This document shows, one piece after another, positions 35,902 to 44,858 of a stretch of DNA of 64,000 nucleotides (the first letter of the stretch is position 1; each line of letters starts with the position of its first letter). The stretch comes from Pseudomonadota bacterium (lineage in GTDB: Bacteria > Pseudomonadota > Gammaproteobacteria > Acidiferrobacterales > Acidiferrobacteraceae): assembly GCA_021784755.1 (NCBI GenBank), contig JAJYHM010000072.1, positions 1-64,000 of the forward strand, in the 5' to 3' direction. Position numbers and translations under genes: made by a program. The notes beneath the pieces were generated by a model. The model was not told the DNA's origin. It worked only from the letters and a program-made list of their open reading frames with translations, and searched no databases.

Positions 35902-37875
35902 ATGTGCGGAATCGCGGGAATAGTCGCTTTTTCAGGAGGCAAGCCGCCTGCGGCGCGGGAGGTCGAGGCGATGGTGGCGCGCATCCACCATCGCGGACCG
36001 GACGGGCGGGGATGTTATGTGGATGGCCACTGCTGCTTGGGGCATGCGCGGCTCAGTATTATCGATTTGGCCGGCGGTACTCAACCTTTGGCAAACGAGG
36101 ACCGCAGCGTATGGGTGACCTTCAATGGAGAGATATTCAACTATATCGAGCTTAGGAGGTTTCTCAAAAAGCGCGGGCACGCGTTTTCCACGCAAAGCGA
36201 TACGGAGGTCATCGTGCACCTCTACGAGGAGTACGGTGAAGATTTTGCGCGCCACCTAAATGGCCAGTTTGCGATCGCTTTGTGGGACGTAAGACGGAGG
36301 AAGTTGGTGCTGGCGCGAGATCGGGTCGGGATACGGCCGCTTTTTTTCCACAAAGCGCGTGACCGGGTCTATTTCGGGTCTGAGGTGAAGGCCCTTTTTT
36401 CCTGCCCGGAGATCCCGCGGAATTTGGATTGGCGGGGTGTTGCACGGGTTTTCACGTATTGGGGGGCGCCCGCGCCTGGCACTGTCTTTGCGGGTATCGA
36501 GAGCGTCGCCCCTGGATCTATCGTCACCTTCGCCGAGGACGGCCACCGGGAGCAGCGCCAGTACTGGGATTGGGAGTTTCCGGACCGTGGAAACCGCGAT
36601 GCACGGGAATTTGGGGAATGCCTCGGCGGATTGGATGAAGCCCTGCGAGCGGCGGTGACGCGCCAGGTGCGGTCAGACGTGCCTGTAGGCGCCTATATAA
36701 GTGGCGGGATCGATTCGGCGATGATCGTGTCTTATATGGCGGGCATCCTGGAGGGGCCCCTGCCCACTTTTTCTCTGCGCTTTGCCGATCAGGAGTTTGA
36801 TGAGGGCACCTACCAGAAGGCGGTGGCGTGCTGCTTCGGCACACGGCATACCGAGATCACGGTAAGCAGAGCGGATATCGGCCAGGCATTTGCCCGCGCC
36901 GTGTGGCACGCCGAAAGCCCCATCCTGCGAACGGCGCCTGTGCCGATGATGTTGTTGTCGCAGCGGGTGCGCGAGGCAGGGATCAAAGTCATCTTGACGG
37001 GTGAAGGGGCAGACGAGGTGCTCGCCGGCTACGACATCTTTCGCGAGGCCCGCGTGCGCCGCTTCTGGGCGCGTCATCCCACTTCACGCATGCGCCCGGC
37101 GCTCCTTGGGCGTCTCTATCCCTATTTGAACGCGAACCCCACGGCATCCCAGGCTTACGCTCAAAAGTTCTTTGGGCAGGATCTCGATTCCGCGGAACAT
37201 CCCGGCTTCGGGCATTGGCCGCGCTGGCAGACCACCCAGCGGGCCCTGCAATTCCTGCACCCAGACCTTCGCGTCGAGGTCGGCTTTGACTACAAGTCGG
37301 AAGGTGGGCCGCGTTTACCAACTCGCCATGAGTCCTGGGACAAACTGTGCGTCGACCAGTATGTCGAGGCGCACACGCTTTTATCGGGCTATCTCTTGAG
37401 TTCACAGGGCGACCGGGTGGCTCTTGCCAACAGTGTAGAGACGCGCGTGCCATTCCTGGACAACAAGGTGATTGAGTACGCGAACGGTCTGCCGGCGCGC
37501 TACAAGCTTATGGGCCTCAAGGAGAAATACATTCTGAAGCGCTTGGGTCGCGGGCGCATACCGGACGCCGTGTGTGATAGGCCGAAGCAGCCCTATAGGG
37601 CCCCGGACAGCGCGAGCTTCTTTCATCGCGGTGTGCCTGACGAAGGTGTGGCGCGGGCATTTGAAAAAAGGCGACTGCTAGAAGTCGGATATTTCGATGT
37701 TGAGGCTGCTGGTAAGCTCTTTGATAAGTGCCGTCGTGGCAGGGCAATAGGGTTTGCGGACAACATGGCATTTGTCGGAATCTATTCGACCATGCTTCTC
37801 CACGAGCAATTCGTGGAACGCGACGGATCGGAACATTGTGCGACGGATGTGTTGCCCAAGGTTGTGGCCGGTTGA
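35902..37875 (+). CDS. Asparagine-synthase-like amidotransferase (exosortase-A-associated type)
   Basis: The protein has 657 residues. The glutaminase domain starts with Cys2 (MCGIAGIV) and shows HRGPDG and FNGEIFNY; the synthetase domain has the PP-loop SGGIDSAM near 268. These enzymes use glutamine ammonia and ATP to amidate a carboxylate. In exosortase-A loci a homologue (TIGR03108) is thought to modify the polysaccharide, not to make asparagine. Ribosome-binding AGAGGG precedes the ATG. It heads a run of acyl-activating genes. Confidence 0.9.
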   Translation: MCGIAGIVAFSGGKPPAAREVEAMVARIHHRGPDGRGCYVDGHCCLGHARLSIIDLAGGTQPLANEDRSVWVTFNGEIFNYIELRRFLKKRGHAFSTQSDTEVIVHLYEEYGEDFARHLNGQFAIALWDVRRRKLVLARDRVGIRPLFFHKARDRVYFGSEVKALFSCPEIPRNLDWRGVARVFTYWGAPAPGTVFAGIESVAPGSIVTFAEDGHREQRQYWDWEFPDRGNRDAREFGECLGGLDEALRAAVTRQVRSDVPVGAYISGGIDSAMIVSYMAGILEGPLPTFSLRFADQEFDEGTYQKAVACCFGTRHTEITVSRADIGQAFARAVWHAESPILRTAPVPMMLLSQRVREAGIKVILTGEGADEVLAGYDIFREARVRRFWARHPTSRMRPALLGRLYPYLNANPTASQAYAQKFFGQDLDSAEHPGFGHWPRWQTTQRALQFLHPDLRVEVGFDYKSEGGPRLPTRHESWDKLCVDQYVEAHTLLSGYLLSSQGDRVALANSVETRVPFLDNKVIEYANGLPARYKLMGLKEKYILKRLGRGRIPDAVCDRPKQPYRAPDSASFFHRGVPDEGVARAFEKRRLLEVGYFDVEAAGKLFDKCRRGRAIGFADNMAFVGIYSTMLLHEQFVERDGSEHCATDVLPKVVAG

Positions 37876-37889
37876 TGAGGGGAGTGGGA

Positions 37890-39500
37890 ATGCTTTTGCA
37901 GGATGCGTTCTTAGAATGGGCTGCCGAGCACCCAGACGCCGAGGCCTTGGTGTGCGCAGGCGAACGACTCAGTTATCGTGATATCGACGAGCGCAGCGAC
38001 GCCCTGGCGGCGACCTTGATCGCGCGGGGCGTAGTCCGGGGCGACCGCGTCGTTGTGTTCATGGACAACTCCTGCGCGGCCGTGATCGCGATCTACGCGG
38101 CCTTGAAGGCCGGAGCGGCGATGGTGCCGGTGAATCCGCTCACCAAGTCCGAAAAGCTGGCCTTCATCCTTGAGGATGCGCAGGCCAAGGCTTTTTTAAG
38201 CGATCACCATCTTTGGCCGGCGTATGGTTTGGCTCTGCAGACCTATACGCCGTCTGTGATCATCGTCAATGGTGCCGACGACCGTGATCGGCAGTGGGGG
38301 GCAGTCGCCTGGGCTGTGGCGACGGCATCCGCGGTCTGCCCAGCGGTGCCCATTATCGATCAGGATCTTGCCGCCATCATCTACACGTCGGGCTCCACGG
38401 GCTCACCCAAGGGGGTGATGCTTACGCACTTGAATATGGTGAGCGCCGCGCGTTCAGTATCGTCTTACCTTGGCCTGATCGCCTCCGACCGCATTCTCTG
38501 TTGCCTGCCATTGGCCTTTGACTACGGTCTCTATCAGGTCCTTATGGGGTTGACGGTAGGGGCCTGCGTGGTCCTCGAGCGATCCTTCGCCTTTCCGGCG
38601 GCGGTTGTGAAGGTGGTTGCGGAGGAGCGCGTGACGGTGTTTCCGGGCGTGCCCACGGCCTTCTCGATATTGTTGAACCACGAAGGCATCCTCGATGCGC
38701 ACGATTGTTCGCATGTGCGCATCATAACCAACACAGCCGCGAGCCTTCCACCTAGGCATATCGAGCGACTGAAAGCCCGGTTCCCACAGGCGCGGATATT
38801 CTCTATGTACGGTTTGACAGAATGTAAGCGGGTGACCTACCTGCCACCGGAGGAGTTAGAGCGGCGGCCCACGAGTGTCGGTCGCGGCATGCCCAATGAA
38901 GAGGTTTACCTCGTCGATCCCGAAGGGCACAGGCTGCCGCCCGGTTCGGTCGGCGAGCTTGTGGTCCGCGGGAGTCACGTTATGCGCGGTTACTGGCGAC
39001 GGCCCGAGGAAACCGCGCAACGTCTGAAGCCCGGTCTTTACCTGGGGGAGATGGTCCTGTACTCAGGGGATATATTCCGTATGGATGCGGACGGCTACCT
39101 GTATTTCGTTGGGCGCTCGGATGACATCATAAAAAGCCGTGGCGAGAAAGTGAGCCCCAAGGAGATCGAGAACGTTCTGTACGGCATACCGGCGATTTTG
39201 GAGGCGGCGGTCATCGGCGTGGACGATGAAGTCCTAGGCCAGGCTGTCCATGCCTTCGTCGTCGTCGATGCCAAAGCCGCGATCACGGATCGGGATGTCG
39301 TGCGGCATTGCAACGAACACCTAGAGAGTTACATGGTTCCGAGGGTCGTTCACATCGTGTCGGCGTTGCCTAAGACGGACACGGGGAAGATACGAAAGAC
39401 GGGTCTTGCCTCGCTGGCCCGCGAAAGAATAGGTGAAGCGACGAACGGCATGGCAGGCCTAAAGCAACCCCTTAAGGAAGAGCGGGAGTACATTCGATGA
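37890..39500 (+). CDS. Acyl-CoA/ACP ligase, AMP-forming (exosortase-A-associated type)
   Basis: The protein has 536 residues from ATG 37890, with GAGGGGAG well spaced; ATG 37875, overlapping the previous stop, is an alternative. The adenylation motifs are clear: YTSGSTGSPKGV near 170, SMYGLTECK near 308, YSGDIFRMDADGYLYFVGR near 395 and a C-terminal Lys in KTDTGKIRK. It resembles the TIGR03098 ligases of exosortase-A loci. The ACP gene overlaps its stop (ATGA), so the ACP is the probable acceptor of the activated acyl group. The substrate is unknown. Confidence 0.9.
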   Translation: MLLQDAFLEWAAEHPDAEALVCAGERLSYRDIDERSDALAATLIARGVVRGDRVVVFMDNSCAAVIAIYAALKAGAAMVPVNPLTKSEKLAFILEDAQAKAFLSDHHLWPAYGLALQTYTPSVIIVNGADDRDRQWGAVAWAVATASAVCPAVPIIDQDLAAIIYTSGSTGSPKGVMLTHLNMVSAARSVSSYLGLIASDRILCCLPLAFDYGLYQVLMGLTVGACVVLERSFAFPAAVVKVVAEERVTVFPGVPTAFSILLNHEGILDAHDCSHVRIITNTAASLPPRHIERLKARFPQARIFSMYGLTECKRVTYLPPEELERRPTSVGRGMPNEEVYLVDPEGHRLPPGSVGELVVRGSHVMRGYWRRPEETAQRLKPGLYLGEMVLYSGDIFRMDADGYLYFVGRSDDIIKSRGEKVSPKEIENVLYGIPAILEAAVIGVDDEVLGQAVHAFVVVDAKAAITDRDVVRHCNEHLESYMVPRVVHIVSALPKTDTGKIRKTGLASLARERIGEATNGMAGLKQPLKEEREYIR

Positions 39501-39769
39501 AAAACGTAAGGGATCACGTCAAGGAGTACATCTCCGAGAATTTTCTGATGGGCCTAAAGGATTCGGCCATCACCGACGATGCGTCGTTTCTGGATCTCGG
39601 GATAATTGACTCCACTGGGGTGATAGAGCTCATTGCATTTCTCGAGGAAAGCTATGGGATACGGGTCGATGATGCGGAGATGGTGCCAGATAACCTGGAT
39701 AGCCTGGACGCCATCGATCGATTCATAGCCCGCAAGACCTTTGCGCGGGCCTCGTCGATGACAGCGTAG
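39497..39769 (+). CDS. Acyl carrier protein
   Basis: A 90-residue acidic helical protein. The phosphopantetheine serine lies in LGIIDSTGVIELI near residue 40 (the usual DSL reads DST). It overlaps the ligase stop by 4 bp. It probably receives the acyl group from the ligase and presents it to one of the neighbouring transferases. Confidence 0.88.
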   Translation: MKNVRDHVKEYISENFLMGLKDSAITDDASFLDLGIIDSTGVIELIAFLEESYGIRVDDAEMVPDNLDSLDAIDRFIARKTFARASSMTA

Positions 39770-39779
39770 GAGCAGCACA

Positions 39780-40754
39780 GTGGAATTGGCTAAAGAGCTC
39801 ACCGGTACATCGCTGCTTGCCATCGACTACGATCGGTCGATAGAGGATATCTCACGGCAGTTCAAGGAGACCGTAGTCAGATTTCGCCGTCGCGGCGCGG
39901 TAGTGGCCGTGTCAGGGGGCGTCGATAGCGCAGTGTGCTGTGCGCTTGCGGTGCGGGCTTTGGGTGCGCAGCGGGTAATGGCCTTGCTGCTTCCCGAGCG
40001 GGAGTCGTCTGGGGATTCGGAGCGTCTTGCCATGCAGGTGGTGGAGATGCTGGGCGTGCCCTACGAAAGAAAGGATATCAGCGAGGCCTTGGAGGCGCTC
40101 GGTTGTTATGAGCGACGTGACGCCGCGATCCGTTCAGTCGTCCCCGAATACGGACAGGGCTGGCGCAATAAGCTCGTGATTGCGGGGGGGTTGTCTGGCC
40201 AGTTTAACCACTTCTATCTGATTGCCGCGGGACCAAGCGGCCAGCGCGTTGAGAAGCGTCTGGGTCTCAAGGAATATCTGGAGATAGTCGCGGCCACAAA
40301 TTTCAAGCAAAGGACCCGCAAAAACGTGGAGTATTACCACGCCGACCGCCTCAACTATGTCGTCGTTGGAACCCCGAACAAGCTGGAGTACGACCAGGGG
40401 TTCTTCGTCAAAAATGGCGACGGCGCGGCCGATATCAAGCCAATAGCCCACCTCTTCAAGACCCAGGTTTATGGGATCGCTCGTCACATGGGTTTGCCGC
40501 ACGAGATTATTGCATCGGCGCCGACAAGTGACACGTATAGTCTCCCGCAGGAACAGGAAGATTTTTACTTCGCTCTGCCTTACGCAAAGCTGGACGTAGC
40601 TCTCGCCTATCTCGATGCCGGCCGTACCGCGGCCGAACTCGCCGCAGCCCTTGGGACTGATGAGTTGTCAGCCAAGCGCATCTATGCCGATATCGCCGCT
40701 AAGCGCCGAACGACTCGTTACTTACACGAAGCCCCGGTCCTCATCAAGGGGTAG
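39780..40754 (+). CDS. NadE-like PP-loop amidoligase in the EPS locus
   Basis: The protein has 324 residues from GTG 39780 (GTAGGAG upstream). The ATP-pyrophosphatase loop is AVSGGVDSA near 42, and GTPNKLEYDQGFF, KNGDGAADIKPI and LFKTQVYGIARHMG in the C-terminal half match NH3-dependent NAD synthetases. The location, directly behind a ligase and an ACP, suggests amidation or ligation of a sugar or acyl substrate instead of NAD synthesis. It may take ammonia from the AsnB-like protein. A true second NAD synthetase cannot be excluded. Confidence 0.78.
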   Translation: MELAKELTGTSLLAIDYDRSIEDISRQFKETVVRFRRRGAVVAVSGGVDSAVCCALAVRALGAQRVMALLLPERESSGDSERLAMQVVEMLGVPYERKDISEALEALGCYERRDAAIRSVVPEYGQGWRNKLVIAGGLSGQFNHFYLIAAGPSGQRVEKRLGLKEYLEIVAATNFKQRTRKNVEYYHADRLNYVVVGTPNKLEYDQGFFVKNGDGAADIKPIAHLFKTQVYGIARHMGLPHEIIASAPTSDTYSLPQEQEDFYFALPYAKLDVALAYLDAGRTAAELAAALGTDELSAKRIYADIAAKRRTTRYLHEAPVLIKG

Positions 40755-40764
40755 CGAGGATACT

Positions 40765-41367
40765 ATGCGATACCAGGTGAAGGCCGTGATTGTGTGGGTA
40801 GCCCACCTCTTCACATGGCCCTTTTGGATCCCTGCGATCGTGGCCTACCGGGGATTCGGGTCGGAGCGGCTTTTTGATGCCTCAGCGAAGCTCTTGAGCC
40901 TTTGGCCGGGACGGATTGGACAGTTTCTGCGTGCGTCTTTTTACATGTGCACGCTGAAGGCCTGCCATTACGATATTGCGGTCGGTTTCGGGTCATTCTT
41001 TTCGCATCCGGAGGCTGAGGTCGGAATGTGTGTTGGCATAGGAAGTTTTAGTATTATTGGAACAGCGCGTCTCGATGACGGTGTCATGGTGGCAAGCCGG
41101 GTGTCTGTGCTGAGCGGTAAGTATCAGCATGGCGGCGGTAGGCGGGGGCGCGATTTTCGAGGAAACGAGCTCAGATTGGAGCCGGTCCGGGTGGGTGAGG
41201 GGTCTTGGCTTGGCGAGGGTTCACTCGTCATGGCGGACATCGGTCGTCGATGCATCGTATCGGCCGGGAGTGTCGTGACCAAGCCCATGCCGGACGACTC
41301 GACGGCCGTGGGGAACCCGGCACGATTCCTGCGCTACGCCGATAAGCCTGAGGCTGCGGCGGGATAA
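40765..41367 (+). CDS. Left-handed beta-helix acyltransferase
   Basis: The protein has 200 residues from ATG 40765 (GCGAGGA upstream). Hexapeptide-type repeats (IGSFSIIGTARLDDGVMV, VGEGSWLGEGSLVMADIG) and the terminal VVTKPMPDDSTAVGNPAR mark a WbbJ/CysE-type acetyltransferase. The N-terminal ~60 residues are hydrophobic and could anchor it to the membrane. It probably O- or N-acylates the EPS repeat unit, possibly taking its acyl group from the ACP. Confidence 0.83.
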   Translation: MRYQVKAVIVWVAHLFTWPFWIPAIVAYRGFGSERLFDASAKLLSLWPGRIGQFLRASFYMCTLKACHYDIAVGFGSFFSHPEAEVGMCVGIGSFSIIGTARLDDGVMVASRVSVLSGKYQHGGGRRGRDFRGNELRLEPVRVGEGSWLGEGSLVMADIGRRCIVSAGSVVTKPMPDDSTAVGNPARFLRYADKPEAAAG

Positions 41368-41478
41368 ATCAGCTGTTTGAGCCCATGGATGGGCGGAGAA
41401 AGGTATGGATAGTAGACGGGCGGGATGCCTTAAGGGTCACAGGCGGGCGACAAGCCATCGCACGGAAGCGAGGATTGC

Positions 41479-42843
41479 GTGACACTTCGCGAGATCATGC
41501 GTTACGCCGGCACCTTGTACGGGGCGAGTGTCGCGGCCTCGATCGTGACCTTTGGGGTGACGGTCCTCATTAGCCGCGATATCTCGCGCGCGGATCTTGG
41601 GGTGTACGGCCTGTTCCAGGCCTACTTTCTCTTTGGGGCCTATGTCTCGAGCTTCGGATTCGCGCCTGCGACCGTAAGATGGGTTGCAAGTGGCAAGGTG
41701 GATGATGGCGAGTTTCTGGCGTTCATCTCCTTGCGGCTGCTCGGAATATCCGTGTTGCTGTACGCGGCGGCGGCTGTGGCCTACCTCTTGTCATTCAAGA
41801 TCCTGGCCGCGGCTTTGTTTGCCCTTCCCGCTTATCAGATCTTCAATGTCGGCTTGAGTGCGGCTCGCGCCCGCCTATGGAGGCGGCGCGAGGCGACGTT
41901 GCTCATGTTCGCATCGCTCGCGACCTCCGCCTGGATATTCGCCCTGTTGACGACGAACCATGGCTATTGGGGCCCCATAGCAGGTCAGGTCTTGGGAGCC
42001 TACACGACAGCTTTCGTGATGGTGGGCTACATGCTTATGCGGGGGATGCCGCGGCTGCGCTCGCCGGGCGCTTGGCGGCGGGCGTTTTGGGGTACCGCGC
42101 TCCCGGTGTTTCTGGGCTCGTCCGTTTTTGCCATGGGCGAGCTCGCCGATAGGCTTGTTATACGCCATGTCGTGGGCTTGCGGGCGTTGGGTGTCTACGT
42201 GTTGGCACTTACCTTATTCAATCTCCTGAACAAGCCTGTCCACATGCTATCGCGGGTATTGTTGTCGCATTTTTCCCAGGCCGGTGACGGCAAGGGCGGC
42301 GCCAAGGCGCCGGAGATCGTGCGCATCAATTTAGCCGTGCTTCCGCTGATGGGGCTTGCCGCGGCCGCCATCCTGCCGTGGGTCATGCCGCTGGTGCTGA
42401 ACCGAAATTACAACGGGGCGTTTCCCGTGTTTGCAGTCTTGACCGCTGTCATCCTGGTCAAGGCCATCGAGCTTGTGCAATCGAGTGTCGCTCTGGCTCG
42501 GGATTCCGCCATGAGCAATCTTCGCGCCCAAATAGTGGCGCTCGTAGCCTACGCCGTGCCTGTGTTCTTTTTGGCCCGTAGCTTTGGCCTGATTGGTGTC
42601 GCGTGGGCCGTGGTCCTGCGCTGGACTGTACTCGCTGTAGTCCAGAGGTTCGACATGAAACGCCAGGGCGTCGAAGTACCGCCATTTCATCTGTTGGTGC
42701 GCGCGGGCGGGGCTTATCTCGTGGCGCTCGCTTTTTTCCCGGTTGCACCATGGTTTATGGGGATCGCATACCTGGGGCTTGGAACGGCGCTACGGATCTG
42801 GTCCGCACCCCGTTCGTGGCGCCCGGCCATGCGCCGGATCTAG
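41479..42843 (+). CDS. Wzx-type polysaccharide flippase
   Basis: A 454-residue integral membrane protein of the MOP superfamily, from GTG 41479 (GCGAGGA upstream). About 12-14 hydrophobic segments and SRDISRADLGVYGLFQAYF near residue 33 fit oligosaccharide translocases. It would flip the undecaprenyl-linked repeat unit to the periplasm. Together with the polymerase gene that follows, this indicates a Wzx/Wzy-dependent route. Confidence 0.88.
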   Translation: MTLREIMRYAGTLYGASVAASIVTFGVTVLISRDISRADLGVYGLFQAYFLFGAYVSSFGFAPATVRWVASGKVDDGEFLAFISLRLLGISVLLYAAAAVAYLLSFKILAAALFALPAYQIFNVGLSAARARLWRRREATLLMFASLATSAWIFALLTTNHGYWGPIAGQVLGAYTTAFVMVGYMLMRGMPRLRSPGAWRRAFWGTALPVFLGSSVFAMGELADRLVIRHVVGLRALGVYVLALTLFNLLNKPVHMLSRVLLSHFSQAGDGKGGAKAPEIVRINLAVLPLMGLAAAAILPWVMPLVLNRNYNGAFPVFAVLTAVILVKAIELVQSSVALARDSAMSNLRAQIVALVAYAVPVFFLARSFGLIGVAWAVVLRWTVLAVVQRFDMKRQGVEVPPFHLLVRAGGAYLVALAFFPVAPWFMGIAYLGLGTALRIWSAPRSWRPAMRRI

Positions 42844-42870
42844 ACCTGAATCGATAAGGAGGGACAGACA

Positions 42871-44157
42871 ATGCTGATGCCGCAGATGGCGCGAACGAAA
42901 TCCGGACCGGGCGGCCCGTCGCGTGCCTGGGATGCAGGCCGCATTATAGAGACGCCGCTTGCTAATCGGCTCACGCTGGCCTCGATGTTCGTATTTTTGG
43001 CGAAAATCGGGAATCTTCCGTATCTCGGACATTACGAGATCGGTAAAGTCTTGATTGGGCTTTCGGTGTTGGCCCTGCTTTTTGAGGGCGGTGGCTGGAA
43101 GGAGGGTGTGCTGAGTCACCCCGTTATGCGGTCATACCTGGGGCTCTTTACCGTCGCTCTCTTGACCATTCCTATAGCCGTGTGGCCAGGCGGCAGCGCG
43201 CGCTTTCTGTTTGGCAATTATCTGAAGGACATGGTTCTTGTGATCCTGTTGATCGTGACCACGAGGACCGCGCGGGATGTGCGCCGCTTAATGTGGACGG
43301 TCATCATCAATACCTTGATATTAGACGCGATCTTGCTGCATTACGGCGATCAGAACATCACCATCGTGCATCTCGGAAAGAATGAAATCGCTATGACCTC
43401 GGTGATCGCGTTCGGGATGCTGTTGGGTCTGCCAACCACCGGTATAGGCAAGATCTTTAAGTTGGCCGCAGGCATGATGCTGATTGTTGGCATATTCATG
43501 AGCGTCTCGCGCGGAAGCTATTTGGGTGTCGCGGCGGTTCTCATGCTCTACATGTTCTTGCGGTTTGGGCGGCGCGCAGGCCTAGCCGTCGTGGGGTCGG
43601 TGGTGATCGCGTTATCGCTGCTCGTGGGTGCTTACGAGTTCGGCCCTCCCAAGGTGCATCATGCGATCAGTACGCTTATACACATCAAGAAGGACTACAA
43701 CCTGACGGCGCGCACCGGGCGCATAGCGATCTGGAAGCGTGGTCTCAAGATTGTCAAGGACCACCCCCTGGGGGTCGGCATGCGTAACTTCCCGATCGCC
43801 GAGGGCCACCTGGTCGAGGATGTGATCGGGGAGCGGTGGATGGATGCGCATAACGCACTCCTCGAAGTGACGGCCGAGCTCGGGATACTGGGTGGCGTAG
43901 TGTTCTTGATTCTGCTGAAGCGTGGCATGCAAACCGCTAATAGGCTCCGTAAGAATCCAGAGACAGAGGAAATGGCGCGCGTCGGGCTTTCTCTGGTGTT
44001 GGCTCTATTCGGGTATTTCGTGACCGCCGCATTCCTGTCCGAGGCTTATGCGGTGATCTTGTATATCCAGATGGCGGCCATCATATCCGCCGACCGTGTG
44101 TACAGCTACGCGATGATGATGAGGAAAGGCAATGTCGTATCTCAGCCGAGTGCGTAG
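42871..44157 (+). CDS. O-antigen ligase/Wzy-type polymerase
   Basis: A 428-residue membrane protein with a strong AAGGAGG box. About ten hydrophobic helices and the large periplasmic loop with SRGSYLGVAA, TGRIAIWKRGLKIVKDHPLGVGMRNF and DAHNALLEVTAELGILGGVVFL are typical of the WaaL/Wzy O-antigen-ligase domain. It probably polymerises the repeat units. The end overlaps the next gene by 26 bp. Confidence 0.9.
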   Translation: MLMPQMARTKSGPGGPSRAWDAGRIIETPLANRLTLASMFVFLAKIGNLPYLGHYEIGKVLIGLSVLALLFEGGGWKEGVLSHPVMRSYLGLFTVALLTIPIAVWPGGSARFLFGNYLKDMVLVILLIVTTRTARDVRRLMWTVIINTLILDAILLHYGDQNITIVHLGKNEIAMTSVIAFGMLLGLPTTGIGKIFKLAAGMMLIVGIFMSVSRGSYLGVAAVLMLYMFLRFGRRAGLAVVGSVVIALSLLVGAYEFGPPKVHHAISTLIHIKKDYNLTARTGRIAIWKRGLKIVKDHPLGVGMRNFPIAEGHLVEDVIGERWMDAHNALLEVTAELGILGGVVFLILLKRGMQTANRLRKNPETEEMARVGLSLVLALFGYFVTAAFLSEAYAVILYIQMAAIISADRVYSYAMMMRKGNVVSQPSA

Positions 44158-44857
44158 GCGCGAAGGGCGCGTGGCGGACGCATTGTATCGCGGTTACAAG
44201 GCAATCCAGCGGGTGAATGTGCCAGAGATCCCGTTTCTCTACGGGCTATTGGCGAAGGAACGGATAGCGCGTCGGCATGTCGGCGGTTGGCTCAAGCGGA
44301 AACTGTACGATGAGCCTCTGTTTCGCCGGCAATGCCGCTCGTGCGGTCGGGGTCTGTGTCTGTTTGATGGCGTGCCGTCGATTTTTGGTGGGCTGTCCGT
44401 CGAGATCGGCGACGATGTGGTTATGCACGGGACCTCCACCTTGGTCGGCGCCAAGGTGTTCGATCACCCGCGTCTCGCCATAGGCGATAGGAGTCATTGC
44501 GGATCGTACTTCTCGGCTTCGGTCGGTGCGGACATCATCATAGGCTCGGATGTACTGATCGCCAACAGGGTGTCTTTGTTCGCCTACGATGGCCACCCCC
44601 GGGATCCGGTCGCGAGGGCGGCGGGATCGCCTGCCGAGGCCGCGAGCAGTCGGCCTATAGTCATCGAGGATGGGGCGTGGATTTGCATGGGGTCCATCAT
44701 TCTGAAAGGTGTGACGATCGGGATGAATGCGATTGTCGCGGCGGGCTCGGTGGTGGTGGAGAACGTTCCGCCCAACAGCGTGGTGGGCGGCAACCCCGCG
44801 CGCGTGCTCGCAGGCCTGCCCGGCCGCCCGCGGCAGGCGCAATCAGGGCGAGTCTGA
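44132..44857 (+). CDS. Hexapeptide-repeat acyltransferase
   Basis: The protein has 241 residues, with GAGGAAAGG upstream. Left-handed beta-helix repeats run from about residue 75 to 225 (VEIGDDVVMHG, IIGSDVLIANRVSLFAYDGHPRDP, IEDGAWICMGSIILKGVTIG, NSVVGGNPARVLAGLPGR). This is the maltose O-acetyltransferase/WbbJ type. It is the second such enzyme in the locus, so the polymer is probably acylated at more than one position. Confidence 0.88.
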   Translation: MSYLSRVRRREGRVADALYRGYKAIQRVNVPEIPFLYGLLAKERIARRHVGGWLKRKLYDEPLFRRQCRSCGRGLCLFDGVPSIFGGLSVEIGDDVVMHGTSTLVGAKVFDHPRLAIGDRSHCGSYFSASVGADIIIGSDVLIANRVSLFAYDGHPRDPVARAAGSPAEAASSRPIVIEDGAWICMGSIILKGVTIGMNAIVAAGSVVVENVPPNSVVGGNPARVLAGLPGRPRQAQSGRV

Positions 44858-44858
44858 T

